64,000 nt of DNA from Hippasteria phrygiana (lineage: Eukaryota; Echinodermata; Asteroidea; Valvatida; Goniasteridae): the NCBI GenBank assembly GCA_037893225.1, contig JAZGUH010000005.1, forward strand, positions 2,166,475 through 2,230,474, written 5' to 3'. Shown piece by piece: positions 1 through 13,124 of the stretch. A program made the position numbers and the translations under genes. The first letter of the stretch is position 1; the number at the start of each line of letters is the position of its first letter. The notes beneath the pieces were generated by a model. That model had not been told where the DNA came from and did not search any database. It saw nothing but the letters and a program-made list of their open reading frames with translations.

Positions 1-2100
1 TCCAAAACTGGCCATTTCAGCACAGTATACAAACATCCTTCAAGATTGTTGTAAAACACAATTTTGTGGTTCATCGTCGTCACCCGGTACCGAGACCTGC
101 ATGGAACGAATTACCAGTCTATCATTGACAGTCCAAAGTGATATACAGTGATCAAAATGTTGGTGTACCAATAATTTTTACCCGAGCTGTATATTTGAGT
201 AAAAAGTACGGTTTTAGACGGACACGTGACATTATGAAGACATTTTCTGTCTTTCTTAAGTCATATTTACCCTTTGTATGATGAGGTTTTGGGGCTTCAA
301 GGTCAGAGTTGTTGGAAATGCTATAAAATTTAGATTTCAAATTCATTTTAATTTGTTTTCAAAATGGACCCGTAAAGTTTTGTGCACAAGTCTATAAGAA
401 TGTCTCCCAATATTCTCAGTTACCAAAAATATTATTCTGGTCATTCGTTGTATGATTTGTTATGAAAATATTCACAGTATATATTTTTTATCTAACACAG
501 CCCTACCCATTGGATCAAATGCATAGTGGATCTGAATGAAAGTGTTTACATCGTCATCATTAAACGTCATCGTCACCCAGGGAATCGCAGAACTGTTATT
601 CTTTCCTTTCAAAGGTTAGTAAAAACGAAAAGAACACATTGCATAAAAATATGGCACTTATTCCCATGGGGGAGAGAGTATATACTACCAAAGAATCCTT
701 GCAAAGGCAAGAGTTGCTGACGTAGAAACGCCCCCGAAGGGAACGCTTATGGGATTACCGAGGTACTCGGAGCGGGCGAGCCGGTAGCACGGACCGAGGG
801 AATTGCCAGAAAGCCCCGTGCAGTGCGGGGGGATTTCACGCTGATTAGGGTTAGCTCGGCCGGCGAACGTGATATCCGTATACTGAGCCTATAAGGGGCA
901 CGCTTTGGGGGGGAAAAATGGGGAAATTTGCTCTGCTCGTTCTCTGTGGGTCAACTCGTTTGGAGAGTCTTTCCATTCATCATGTTCGTTATACCAAGGG
1001 AAAATCGTGATCTAATAATTGTTAAGGTTACAGAGTACGATATGAGGAGAATCGGTGCTGCTCCAATGGAATGTGAAACTTTCCGTCTTGGATTTCCCAA
1101 AAAACAAAACATGATCGCATGGGGACACCGACAGCAATAATGCTGTTTGAATTTGCATTATATACACGAAACACGTATTTTAACTGTTAGTTTTCAGTTT
1201 TGACCTTTTTAAAGATAAGAGACCACAATTTGGCTACTTTGCGGTACAGAAAATCATTTTACCTGCAATATTAGCCCCAAATAATAAAGTACGCATGGCA
1301 GAGCATAAACGACGACGACGACCGACTGAACATAAGCATACAATCCTTGCAAATGTATAAGCCCAACAGACTATTGATCAATTCCAACAAAATAACAACA
1401 CCCTTCAAAATGTAAGTCATATTTTACATGTAGCTTTACGCTATACGTAAAGAATGGGTTACTGGCACCGTATGTAATGAACCTCGGCCCCGTACATGCA
1501 CCGGCCATTCGATTCCTCGTCTTTTGTTTTTCGCCCTGGGGACGAGGAAGCGTAATCAATATGGCGGCGCGTCTGAAACGGTGTCGCAAACCAAGGGCCG
1601 ATCGAACTCGCGGAGGGGAAATACGGGGGGAAGAGCAGCAATGTTTAACAAAATCTGCGCCGAAATGATTGCAGGCTCACGCGAACTCTTGACTTGGAGG
1701 GGCCACGGGGGGACCCTAGGGTGCAGAACAAGCCCCTGATTGCAAGGGTATTGCTTTCAGATTGTAATATCTTTTTAGCGCAGGAGTGTAATGTTTGGTT
1801 TTTAATTAATCCATCCCTTACGGTGGTGATACGGACTATATACCCCTTCCTTGTTTGTTCTTCCTTCTGTCTATAATAGCAAGTGTTGCAATATGCCGTC
1901 TTGATATCAATACTCCTTCGTGGCGGTGAATTTTGTTGGAAGCTGTTTTTCCTTTTTTCTTTGTTTTTTTATAATAAATCTGTTCTGAGTGTATTAAGTC
2001 TCTTTTATTGGCGACATCCAATAGGTATTATATAGCCAAATCACATTCATGCCAACGTAACGGTACATTTCAAATCTATATTAATATTGTTTTAAAATCG
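1..2100. other. Non-coding block, no gene recognised
   Basis: No open frame here has a recognisable domain, and all are about 70 codons or shorter. A GC-richer unique patch lies at about 720-920, between AT-rich flanks. The rest is unremarkable AT-leaning sequence. I see no RNA gene. Confidence 0.6.
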
Positions 2101-2340
2101 TACACCGGAAAATCTGGTGTGAAATTAATGTGGTATCTGCATTGAACGAATGGTTCAATGTAAATACCATGTTACGAGAAAGACTGAGATTGCGGGTAAC
2201 ACCATACGAAATAAGGACGGACAGAGCACATTGTCCGAAACGTCGAGTTACACACTCATCCCGGTTCTTTTCAGAACCACACATCTTCCTAGAAGAGATT
2301 TATTTCACATGGTGTTACCCGCAATCTCAGTCTTTCTCGT
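2101..2340. repeat. Foldback with perfect 32-bp inverted arms
   Basis: The arm at 2174-2205 is the exact reverse complement of 2309-2340 (32 of 32 bases), with a 103-bp spacer. The segment just upstream (2101-2170) resembles one half of the foldback family at 30290 and 34697: both contain an ATTG..CGAATGGTTCAAT core with TACCAT/CACCAC flanks. It may be a nested or rearranged member of that family, probably a non-autonomous DNA element. No transposase is present. Confidence 0.7.
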
Positions 2341-2518
2341 ATCGTACCCACCATGCAAAGCTTCAAATCGTATTTATACCATATATGTTCTTAATTAAAC
2401 ACCACAGTTTAACCCTAACAGTCCTGAATCCTCGAATTTCAATATGATTTACCACACACCCTAGGAAGTTAGGGTAAACAAAAAGGACTTTGTAAAGCAA
2501 TTGCAATTGAACTTTGTT

Positions 2519-2800
2519 TTGTGGTGGTTATAGTATGGAGAAATAATTCTCCATGGTTGTAGTATTGGTGGTCAGAAGTTGGTTTTTGGTGTTGGTATGG
2601 TGGTGATGATGTTGGTGTTGGACCGTATTATGTGGTAGAGTTTTATGCTAGTGTTGGTGATGGAGATGAGGGCCGTGGTGGTGTTAGTGATGAAGGCGGG
2701 GTGGGGGTTGTAGTGTGTAGTGTTGTCGGTGGTGGGGATGTTGTGGGGTAGGTTTAGGTGGTGTTGGTGATGGCGCTTTAGGTGGTGTTTGTGTTGGTAA
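2519..2800. repeat. GT-rich degenerate minisatellite
   Basis: The + strand is dominated by variants of GGTGTTGGTGATG for about 280 bp, with almost no C. The open frame on the opposite strand (His/Thr/Asn-rich) follows from this composition and is not a gene. Confidence 0.75.
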
Positions 2801-3469
2801 AAAGGTTTGCTTAGCATAAAAATCACATGGAGTTTTGGCTGGTTACCTGATTTTACTAAGCAAGGTTTTTTGTGCTTAAGCAAATTTTGTGCTTAAGCAG
2901 CTCTATGAAATTGGCCCCTGGAATTTGAATTCTCAATTATATATAAAAAAATGAAAAATCAATGCCACGCTCTGCAGTATTTTGCCGACTGGATTTTGCA
3001 AGAATATTAAATTTGAATGATGCCACTGACGTCACTCGGACTAACACTGCACGTCATGATCTATTAAAAACCGTGGTAGCTACCTGACCTAAGATATAGA
3101 CGTCAGGGAATCTTCAGGTCAGGGAACGAGACTATTAATAGACAGGACAGTGTTCTCGGGCTGTGGGCCTACGTACAATATTCTGAAAAACTACCATTTT
3201 GAAAATTCAGCAAACTTGTCTCTTGCAGACAATAAAACATCCTAGTAATGACGCGCAGTGGAAGCCACTTTACTCAGTAGGCCTACATGTTCTTCAGCAC
3301 ACTCCGCTCTCATCTCCGTCTCCATGCAATGGGATCAGCATCACTATCCCCCTTGTCATCACCCTCGTTCTTTTCCCCCTTCACAACCACAACCATAATT
3401 GAAAAACATGTTTGCTCAATATCAGGCAATCAAGGAATAATATTGAGGGGAGCGAGGGACACAAAAAAA

Positions 3470-4060
3470 AAAGAAGCCCGTGCATTGAACTTGCATTGAA
3501 TCTGCGAGCGACCGAGAGGGGTATTACAGCGCCGTCTTTCATTACCTCATTGAGGCGCGGGGACGCGGATTGCGAGCCGGCTCGTTCCTTACCGGGCCCG
3601 CGTGCCGCTTTCGCCCCGTCTTCTTCTCGTCCCGTCACCGCGGGGTCAGGACACGCGCGCATATCGCGAGCCCACAATATTAATTTGAGTTTGGCCACAA
3701 ATTAATGTGCCCCCCTTTACAAAAGTAATCAAACTCCTGATCCCAAAGTCCGCGATCGATTACCGTTTCATCAGCGCCCGGCTATCCGGGGAATGAGCAG
3801 TTTAATTCGGCACGCTGTATCACCAGCGCGGAGGGGCGACCCGAAGGGGGATAAAGCCTCGGCAAGCCCCGGGGGGAAATGGGAGAGAAACCAATCGAGG
3901 TCCGGACTCCGAAGCCCCCAACGCGATTAGATTATCTCGATTACTTTCGGGCTGGGGTTGGGAAACTAGAGAAGAGATGAACCCTAGCGTCTATCTTCCC
4001 GCATAGAGAGAGAAGGGGGGAAGAATACAAGAAACGAAAGGACTTAATTTGAGTTACCGG
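3470..4060. promoter_or_regulatory. Candidate regulatory element (GC-rich unique patch)
   Basis: This is unique, CpG-containing sequence within AT-rich surroundings, with clustered TAAT/ATTA cores (for example near 3680-3705 and 3800) and a GATTAGATTA-like stretch near 3925. It contains no convincing open frame. An enhancer of the downstream Islet gene is possible but unproven. Conservation could not be tested here. Confidence 0.25.
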
Positions 4061-4779
4061 AAACGCAGGCACGATCTCAAGGCAGAGAGGATTGAATTAA
4101 AAGAAACCAACCAGTGATATGTGTCCGGTTTCAGCGGCGGGAAAGCGGCAGTTTTGCAGCTAAACAAAATTAGTGCTGATAAAAAACAGTTGCTTGAATT
4201 TCCTTCACGCTTTGACGACATGCACACCACCTTCTCCTCACGGCACTGTGGTCCAAAAAAAGATAAGGAGTAAAGTTGAGGATGTGGCCGGGACTAGGAA
4301 ACCCAAAACCGACAGGGAGGAGAATTTCTCCGGGGGGAAGGTAACAGAAACGTGTACAGGAATACATATTTCTGTTCAGCATGGGTTGATACAGGGGGAT
4401 ACCTCGAATTAAAGGGTCTGCGACCGCATTGACGCGTTTATTGTTCAGGATATCGGAAGTTGCCCACACGGGAACGAGTTCAGTGCAAGTGGCTTTGGTA
4501 GACCGTGGCAAACATTTCCACCAAACCTGCGCATTCGTATACTGCAAAAACTGAATGCACCTAATGCATTTCTACGCGAACATGTATTTTCTCAGAAACA
4601 TGAATACTGAAGGCACATTGAGTGCATGAGGTACCTAAAATTACGAAGCGATCAATCACATAATGTACCTCTTGTGCATGATGTAACAGTTTAATGCGAA
4701 TTGACAAATCACTTCATGTGCCTCAAGTGCAATGCGTAATCCTGATTGTCACCTGAGGTGTATATGAACATACTAGACC

Positions 4780-4985
4780 GGGGCACCTCATGCACCCCAG
4801 CATGAACCATACACGTACATGAGGTACCGGTAAGCATAGTTGTCTGTGTGTAGTCGTTCTGTGTTCTTAGGACTTGTGTAGCGAGTGTCCATGCCTCATG
4901 CACCACATGAGGTAAGCATACTTTTCACAGCGGTACAGTCGTTTCGTATTCTTAGGACTCGAGTAGCGAGTATCCACCAAAATTT
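4780..4985. repeat. Diverged tandem duplication, about 85 bp unit
   Basis: The segment from about 4818 (ACATGAGGTACC, then TTCTTAGGACTTGTGTAGCG) recurs from about 4903 (ACATGAGGTAAG, then TTCTTAGGACTCGAGTAGCG). Short TGAGGT/ACCTCA motifs also recur between 4625 and 4805, so the array may extend leftwards. Confidence 0.6.
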
Positions 4986-5227
4986 CGAGCACCCTGTTTA
5001 TCTTGTATCTGATTCTAGGGGAGAGGGAATCACTAGGCCTATAGTCACAATTTCCGTTCACGAGCATAAGCCTTAACTTTTAATCTGTGCTGATGTCATA
5101 AATGTACAATTTGTCGGTTGTACCACTTAGTGACGGATGTCCGTCTTTTTGGTTTTGCACACATGCCCCATTTGGCGCAAAAAAATGGGCTCACTGCTGA
5201 TAATCGATATTCAGCCAAGATTTTTAA

Positions 5228-5345
5228 TTTTACTGAAAATAAGATACAATGTCGTCGATCTAAAAAATATAAATTTACGTCGGTAAGTCGCAGGTTTAAA
5301 TCCCGCTCCTGCCAGTTGTCTTTGTTCACTTTGAAAATCCATTCA
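5228..5345 (+). mobile_element. Possible tRNA-like SINE remnant
   Basis: GGTTTAAATCC at 5293-5303 matches the RNA polymerase III B-box form and is followed by CGCTCCTGCC and a TCTTTGTTCACTTTG tail. No clear A box or cloverleaf is visible. I read it as a degraded tRNA-derived repeat rather than a tRNA gene. Confidence 0.3.
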
Positions 5346-6401
5346 AAATTACCTAGTCAGTTATCCTTGTGGTTTGTTTGACGGTAAATAAAATACAAAT
5401 TGACAGTTATAAATGACCATATTCGCCACACCACGTATATCTTGGTTTGTTTGTGTACAATGATATTAATTAACAGCTACTGGTACATGTTGAAAAGAAC
5501 AAAACGAAAGAAATAAGACTTTAAGGATTATTTGTATTATGTGATATGTAAGGATGTCTGTAAATGTAAGCGGATGCTGAGCACACATTGACCAACATAG
5601 ACCGAGCATTCATTTAGATACCAAAACTACAATGCTATTCCTGCCGTGTTTTGCAAGCGAATGCGGAAGCAAATTATGCCAAACCTCGCGGACACTCGAA
5701 CCGAAATACACAACCAAAAGAAATTTCCTGTCATTAGCCAGAATAGTGGCCCCAAACGGAAGACTAGACGGCGTAGCAATTGAATTTATCTGTGTATCAT
5801 TGTCTGCGAGGTCGAAAGACATTTATATTTGTACCGCAACATAATTTTCCCGCCAATTTTAAAGTATCCTTGGCGACGCGGGAACCTTACTACAATTGGA
5901 CAAAAATAGAAGAAAAAAAACATAGCGACGACGCCACCCGTCTGCAAGCGATATTCAGGGTGAATGTTTTTGTGTCCGTCTGGAGTTACTTCGATTGGCA
6001 ATTAGGGTCTAAATGGCCAAGTGTCAAACAATTTACCATTGTGTGGATGTTACCAGTCGGCCGTGGGGTTTGTTAATGGAGCCGCCCGCTACGCGCGAAT
6101 TTACATTGATCAGGAGTCGCTAAGAAATCACAGCGACCCGAGTGAAGATGCATTACTCGTCATCGATAGAGGGCGCTTGGAATGCCGTTGGCAAGATTGT
6201 GGAAGAGAGACTAGACATTGCTGTTGTATCGTGGAAACGTCTTCAATGAGTTTCATATGCGCTGTTAATAGGCCAGACTAAATTGTTCTGTAATATTGCA
6301 GAACATTGTTAGATATAAACTAACACTTGTAAATGGAAACGTAGGATATTTTCTGTTCAAAAACTATGTGCTGTGCCCCATCCATGGTTTAATAGACCTG
6401 C

Positions 6402-6516
6402 GAAGAAATGACGTCACGCTTTGTTTACATGTGTCCTTTGGATATAGGAGCAAGGTGGGCACGCCGTCCCACCAATCCAAAGCGCGCATGTAAACCAAGC
6501 ATGACGTCATTTCTTC
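6402..6516. repeat. Foldback element with CRE palindromes
   Basis: The arms at 6402-6443 and 6475-6516 are inverted copies with a few mismatches over 42 bp and a short GC-rich loop. Each arm carries TGACGTCA, and a third TGACGTCA follows at about 6520. This fits a small foldback MITE. The CRE-type palindromes could bind bZIP factors, which is inference. Confidence 0.7.
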
Positions 6517-6519
6517 GTC

Positions 6520-8560
6520 ATGACGTCATTTAAATTGATACAGGGTCCATCGGATCCTAACGTTGCCCATTCCTAGCTTGCATCGTATTGTTGTGGCGGG
6601 GTGGTTTTGCGGTATTTAGGGCCTAGGCCTATACTTTATGACTGTAGCACCCCTTGAACAAAGGCGCTTATAAGGCATGAGTATTAAAAAAACGGTCGCT
6701 CAATTTTTAGAGCGCTGGTATTCCGGAGGTTTCGTATAATAGGTCCAAGTCAACCCTCTTGTTAATTTTTTGTTCACTCTATGCGAGCTGATTGAAATGA
6801 AAATTCCACAGAGGGTGGCAAGGAACAATTTGAAGAAAAAAACAAACACCACACCAAAACCATCCCCTAAAATCCCACACATTTACGACAATGCAGTTGT
6901 TTTTAATTGTTGAACGAAGAATTTGATTTAGCATGGCTTCAAGCCACTGTGCAGCACATAAAGGTTGTTTTAGTTTGTTTGAAAAGTCGAGCTTACTCGC
7001 AATTATTTCTCAAGATTGTTGACGTGAAAAGCTTCTTTGAACAACCAAACAAGCCGAGTGCTCTTTTTCAGTCATCTGATCGTGTAAACCTACCAATAAT
7101 GCGCGTTGGCTTTGGTAACCTATTTTCTTTGGAGCACATCATAAATCAGTGAACTGTGAGCGCTGTCTACTTCTTTAGTGAAGACCTTTGCTTTCCCCGC
7201 GTAAAGCCCATCCTGCCCGCAATTGGCTTAGAAATCACGGCAAATTATAAAGCCTCCCCCGTGTTTATTTGAAAATTAAGATGTCAAACTTTCCTTGCTT
7301 CGGCAGCTCTTTCATCTTTCCCCCGTCCCTGCCACTTTCGCCTGGAAATTCCACCGCCATCACCTTTTGACAAACAGAAAAAAATTGAAAGATCAACATG
7401 TCGTTATTGATGGCTCTCTCTTCTCTACCTCCCCGTCTTCCCTGGAATGCTAGCGGAGTCAAAAAATGGCTGTGTACATACATTTCCGCGCGGTTTATGG
7501 TTTAGGAGTCCATTAAAATTCTCCGGCCATCCGTTTTAAATACGGCGTGTAAACAGGGCTTAATTTCCCCCATCGTCAGCGCTAGGAATTGAATCTCCTG
7601 CCTTTTTTTTAGACCTTAATTGTGAAGTGAAGTGGAACATAGAGAAAGTCCCGCGCTTTGTAAAGCGATCGATAATCCGACGTCTCTCCTCTTGCGTCAT
7701 TTTGTCTTTCTGGCCAGCCTTTTTATATATATATATTTTTTTAATCTTTTCTATTACTATATTTGTCTTCACTTACGATAACGTTAAGCGTAATCATTAA
7801 GTTTGTTTATAGGCAATAAGATTCATTCTCTTTATATACCGTCATTAGCCGCAACCCCAACTGAAGCCCATTGATTCCTCGTAAAGTGCATACAAGAATC
7901 TGAAATAAATCAATGCAGCTTCAGAACAAAAAGTTAATTTTAAAGGTTTAAGCACATGCATCTGCCTAATGGAGGAAGTACATTTTTAATATGATTCGGA
8001 GAAATAAACGACTTATACGATAAGTACCGGTAATGACACAAAAGTGTCCAGAATTTTGTCCCATATGTTGACTTGTGTCATTTTGAGTTTTGAAAAATAT
8101 ACCTGCATCCTAGTAGACTAGGCCCTAATCAAGCCATTTTTATAATCGTAATGCGCACATTCAGAAAGGCACTAGACACAATAAACGCATGTCCCTTATA
8201 CTTGCACAGACTTTTCTCACAGAAAAACATATAGGTCTGTATAGGCCTATAGGTCTATCCGAGAATTCCACCAAATTCCACCAAAATCGACCAAATGACC
8301 CCTTCTGGTCAAAGTGGTCTAGGCCTAAATGTTTAACCGTGTAACAATCCCTGTCGCTAACCATGAGCTTTGTCGGCTGTTATCAGTAAGTCGAGTGAAA
8401 ACTCGTCAATCCTTCAATTAAACAAATCTTGTAGTGGAAGACGAACCAATGCTCAGTCGCGTAAGATGTATGGACACTAGTAGAAGAACAAAATAGAAGC
8501 ATGCACAAAAGACGTAGGCCTCTACAGGTATCTGATTAAATCGTAGACTAACATCCACGT
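6520..8560. other. Non-coding block, no gene recognised
   Basis: No frame has a domain, and I see no RNA gene or clear repeat apart from short A/T runs. A mixed-composition stretch at about 7180-7560 could be unique regulatory DNA, without specific support. Confidence 0.5.
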
Positions 8561-8679
8561 AAAAAACGACCCCGGATCAAATCCCGCCTAAACGCCAATC
8601 ACTACCGGTATTTCTGTACCTTCTTAAAATTGCTTTTTGAATGCCGGAAATGTTTAGAAAGTTTCGAAATCTGCCAAAG

Positions 8680-8960
8680 TGAAAAAATTCTAGATTTCAA
8701 AAATGCCACCTTGCCGTTCCTATAAGTAGATGAATTTGTGCGCAATTATCTGAAACAAATTCTACATTTCCCCAAATTTCCCAAAATGTCCAATTCCGTC
8801 CGCTCAAAAAAAATAAAAAATTAAGACTTCAAAAATGACACCGTTGTCGTTATTTTGTGCGCGAATGTCTGAAACAAGTTTCAAAAATTTCCTATAATTT
8901 CCCAAAATGTCCAATTTTGTCCCCTCAAAATTTCAAAAATTGAGACGTCAAAACTGACTA
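8680..8960. repeat. Diverged tandem repeat, about 120-132 bp unit
   Basis: Motifs TTCAAAAATGMCACC, TTTGTGCGC, TCTGAAACAA and TTTCCCAAAATGTCCAATT recur in the same order. Copies start near 8693 and 8825, and a partial third starts near 8944. The sequence is A/T- and pyrimidine-rich and has no coding potential. Confidence 0.7.
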
Positions 8961-8964
8961 AATT

Positions 8965-11900
8965 TTTAACTGTTTATGCCGTCCCATCGCTTACCCCCTA
9001 AAAAGAACGGTTTGAAACAACGTCTTGTATTTCGGTATACCAACCCCACCCTTGCCGCATATTAAGCCGGTACCTAACTTAAGGGGAAAACATCATAATT
9101 AATTTCACAATTTAATTATCCCAAAGACAAACCTTTTACAGATTTTTTTCCTCTTCCGATGAGAGACGGCAGGGAACAGACAAACACCACCGAAGGACGA
9201 CCGTTTCCGGCGAGCTTCCTGCCCGTCAATAGTTGATGCCCATCCGCTGTTCATGGGATTTTTTTATTCTTTCCACAGACGACTAAAAGCATTTTGATTT
9301 AATTTGCCATCGCCGGGGACGACAGAGCCAAAAGTGGGTCGCTAAATATAATAATTTCTTTTCGCTGCTTTTCATAGTTCTGAAATACAAAAAAAAGTAA
9401 GAAAGCACGTTTTATTGTGGGGTGCTTTGTTTAACAGAGAAAATATTCAGGCAGTATGAGAATGTATGCTGTACTGTTGCTTATTACGTGTACCTTGCTG
9501 TCTTTTTGGGATGATTGTCTAGGCTTCGACAGAAGAATCTTAGTTTAAAGGTCACGGAAGTAAAACCACTTATACAATTCAGATAAAAATGTTATATTAA
9601 CTTTTTGTATTAATATCAGTAACCCTATGCGGAAAGTATGCCTGCTATTCAACATCGCTAAAAATAATGATATTTTGGGGTCATGGGTGAAGCTAACACA
9701 AAAATATCCGTATGTATTTTCATTGTACACGTATGTTATCTTGAAATACAAATTTAGGATTCATCTTGCACACTCCTCTTTTTAGCATCGCTGATGAGGA
9801 TGCCAGGAGAGTTTGCTACTCCCTCGCTTCCTCTCCAAAAAAATGAAGAGGTTGGCTTGCTGAAGGAATTAGTAGTTTCTTCAGTCGCCTTCTTCATGTC
9901 TCAAGCCTCTTAGTCTCCGTGTCCCTTCCCATCCCATCCCTCCTCTTTCTTCTTCAGAAACGATGAGCGACCCTCGCATCACTTACGGTTCAACGAAACA
10001 TCAGATAGAAGAAAAAAAGAACCCTGCAAGATTTGGCAGCCGTTACTATTGAGAGATTCGTGTCATAGAATCCATTTCCCGCGCAAAAAAGGACACCGTC
10101 AAAATTGATACGCTGAAAACACGGGGGACAATAACCATCGAAGTCAGAGTCGTGGGGAAGACCCGTGAGAATAAGAAAAAAAAGGAAAAGCTTTCAAAAG
10201 CATTTCCGCTGAAGTGTTTCTCCCCTGTTTTTTGATATTTTTTTCCCTTGTTTGGGGGAAAGGATGATCTAACCATTCATAGAAACAGGGCGTCAGGGCG
10301 CATTTACGCTGACGCGACTATTTTCGCGGGTAATCCTCGCAGGGGGTTTCGGTTTCCGGGTCACGTGGGGTGGAACTCGAGACCAGGCAAACGACCGGCT
10401 GTCCGACCGAATCAGCCGCCAGATAACTTACGATTACGTGGAAATGGACGTGTCGAGCCGCGGTATTATGCCATATCTCTTTCCCGCCCAAATTTCAGGC
10501 TCTTTCTTTCTCTCTGGTTAGTATAAGGCGACTCAACACACCAAAATGAGTCTCAAGTCACTAGAGCTACTTTTGACTTACAGGCAATTAAACACGGCTT
10601 CTAAAGTGAAAAAATCAATAGGTACGCTTAAGGTTTCTACCCACATAATGTCCACATTGACCAGCTTATCAAAATCAGTGACACATCAACATAAAGAACC
10701 AAGTATGCTCTTTCTAATGCAAGCAACAAGACAAGTCACAAATGCCCTTAAGGCTCATTTCGTAGTATCCGGTCACATATGCAGTTGCCTCCATTGATTG
10801 ATTTACGAGGCTAATGAGGGCTGTTGAAATGTTGTTTTCTAGTATTTCCCGCGCTTTTTGATGGAGGCTGGAGTGAGAGTGTTTTCTAGTCTTTCTGGTG
10901 AGGCGCATCCTACACTAACCCTCCCGTATCATCTTTCCCTTTCTCCTTCCATGTCGCTGTTGGACATCCTCTTTTCCATCTACACAGCATCATTCATCTC
11001 CCCCGTCGATATTCTGACTCCATCTCCGCTCCTGTCAGTCCGGCCGCGCGGAGATGTATCCGAAATAATTGGCGGGAATCCAGGCCTGAAATGGGATAAA
11101 AGCGTCATCAATCTCCCCTCTTTTTTTCCACGGTGTCTGGATGCTCGATGCGGGTATCAATTCTGCATCCTGAAAACTTTCGGAGGGCCCCGATCGTATT
11201 TAATGCAGAGCGGATGTAACGTGCCGCGAATCATCTTCAGTTATTGTAAACACGACCCGAGTTTTTCCCGCCAAAATGGCCAGAGGTACTCTACATGTAC
11301 AAGCACCGAAGCTATAGATGGATACTTCCACTTTTTTGGTCGATGGGTCGCAAAGAGATGCTTTCAAATCATTTCAAAGAGATCATTACGTAAAAAATGA
11401 AATAAACGTGTTGTATCTATGCAAGGTCCTGATAAGATTAGGCCTAATAATAAATCGGCCGTGTCTAATTTTACCAACCAAAAATAATAATAGCACACTT
11501 TCTCAGTTCGTGCTGACAAACTTAAGTGATACGTTTAATGAGTATATTGTTTTGTAAGTTTGTGTTTTCTTGTTTATATCATTCGTTGTTTGGTAATTTT
11601 TCTGTTTGTCTGTCCCATAGGGCCAAGCCTTATTCGTCATCATCGCATTCCCGTAATTTCATTTGCACGTATCTAGGCCTATTTCTTTTTAATAGAGTGA
11701 TGATTGTAGGCCTACACATTATGAATGGCAACATTGTAACACACGTGTAATGCTAAATAACCAGTGTCGGACCGGTGGCGGTTTGGGGGTCGAACACCCC
11801 CCCCCCCCCCGGCGCTGTTTGCCAATTTTTTTAATTAAAAAAAAAAGTGTGGGTTGCTGCTGCTGTTTATGTTTTGCTTGTAGGCCTATACGCCTAAAGT

Positions 11901-13100
11901 TGCAAATCACAAACTACGCATGACTCCTATTTTGCGTGTATACGGGTGGTATACATGTACTCGGAAGTTAAATAGCGCCTCCAACGTCAAGAAAGAGTAA
12001 CCACCCCATCCCACCCACCCCGCCCCTTAGAACCGCTCTCTTAGTTTTCAATATTACCATAGTAATATTTGGAAATTAGCGATTGCTATATTGATCAACC
12101 ATTCGAATATTGTCTTTGTAATTTCCTCTAACAAATCTTACTTTATTTAATCTTGGGGTGCTTTGGCCTACATTTAAATGAATAATAATCCAGTTGTTAA
12201 TTAATTGTGTTTCACCTTGTGGTTGGGATCAACACGTCAGTTTTATACAGAATGAAAGATCCAAACAAGATATTACAAAAACCTGCGTGTAATACGTGTT
12301 GTTTTTCGATTTGATTGGATAGGCTATCTGTTGAAATTGTGTGAGAGAGAAGATGTTTTGAACGCCCCTCACCCATCTGTGCCTGAAAAAGACACGATAT
12401 TTGCTTTCTATTAAAGAGTTACTAGTTATTTAAGTCTTGACATGGGGACGAAGTGATCAACAAGAAGCTCATTTTATGAGGAAAGATGTTTTGAAAACAC
12501 AATCCTTGAAGTATTCTAATTATCTTCCTCAAAAGGTCTTACCTTCTGTGATGTAAGTTGGTGCTTAAACGTGAAACTTGAAACTGCTTGATTTTGCTTT
12601 ACGTTTGCTATCTTCACCTGAATTCTCGTGTTATACAGAAATATACGAAAACAATGGCATTTTTTCACCTTTCCTTCCCACTACCGCAGTTGATTCTCAT
12701 TACAATTATTACAATTCGCTTTAGTCGAATTGTATCATGTACAATTTTGTACCGTACTCTTGCTCTGAAGGTACCGGTACAAAACGAAGGAGTCACCGGA
12801 AAGTGTAATCAAATTGTATACCCCTCCCCTAGTTCACACCGACTTGAATTTAATTTGAAAGTGGGTCGATTTTATTCAACGCCTCTGGCTGCCCTGGTGA
12901 TGTTGGCGGGAAACTTCAAACCTATGTGACTGTGTGGCTTAATTGTGTGTGTCTGTGAAAGCCTTCTTCCGGACGGAGTGGAATATCGTTTATGTCGTGG
13001 AACCATGTTATGTCAACTACAATTTACTTTTCCAACGCGGTAAGACCTTTTAAGCTAGATCTTTTTGTATATCGCCAACTGTGGGATGTGGTGTTGCTTT
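8965..13100. other. Non-coding block including a long chance ORF
   Basis: The longest open frame of the window (10858-11400 +, 180 codons) lies here. Its translation shows no domain, no repeated structure and no homologue that I recognise, so I do not call it a gene. The segments 10250-10520 and 10900-11300 are GC-richer, unique and balanced, and could be regulatory. A 14-base C run lies at 11797-11810. Confidence 0.5.
11797..11810. repeat. Poly-C tract (14)
   Basis: An uninterrupted run of C, one of several long G/C homopolymers in the window. Confidence 0.9.
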
Positions 13101-13124
13101 CATTGGGAGAGAAACTGTGTGTGA

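Noticed and set aside
2572..2883. His/Thr/Asn-rich 103-codon frame on the - strand
   Set aside because: It is the complement of a GT-rich minisatellite.
10858..11400. Longest open frame (180 codons, + strand)
   Set aside because: No domain, no low-complexity or repeat clue, no supporting splice or neighbour context. A single frame of this length is expected by chance in 64 kb of six frames, especially in a GC-richer patch.
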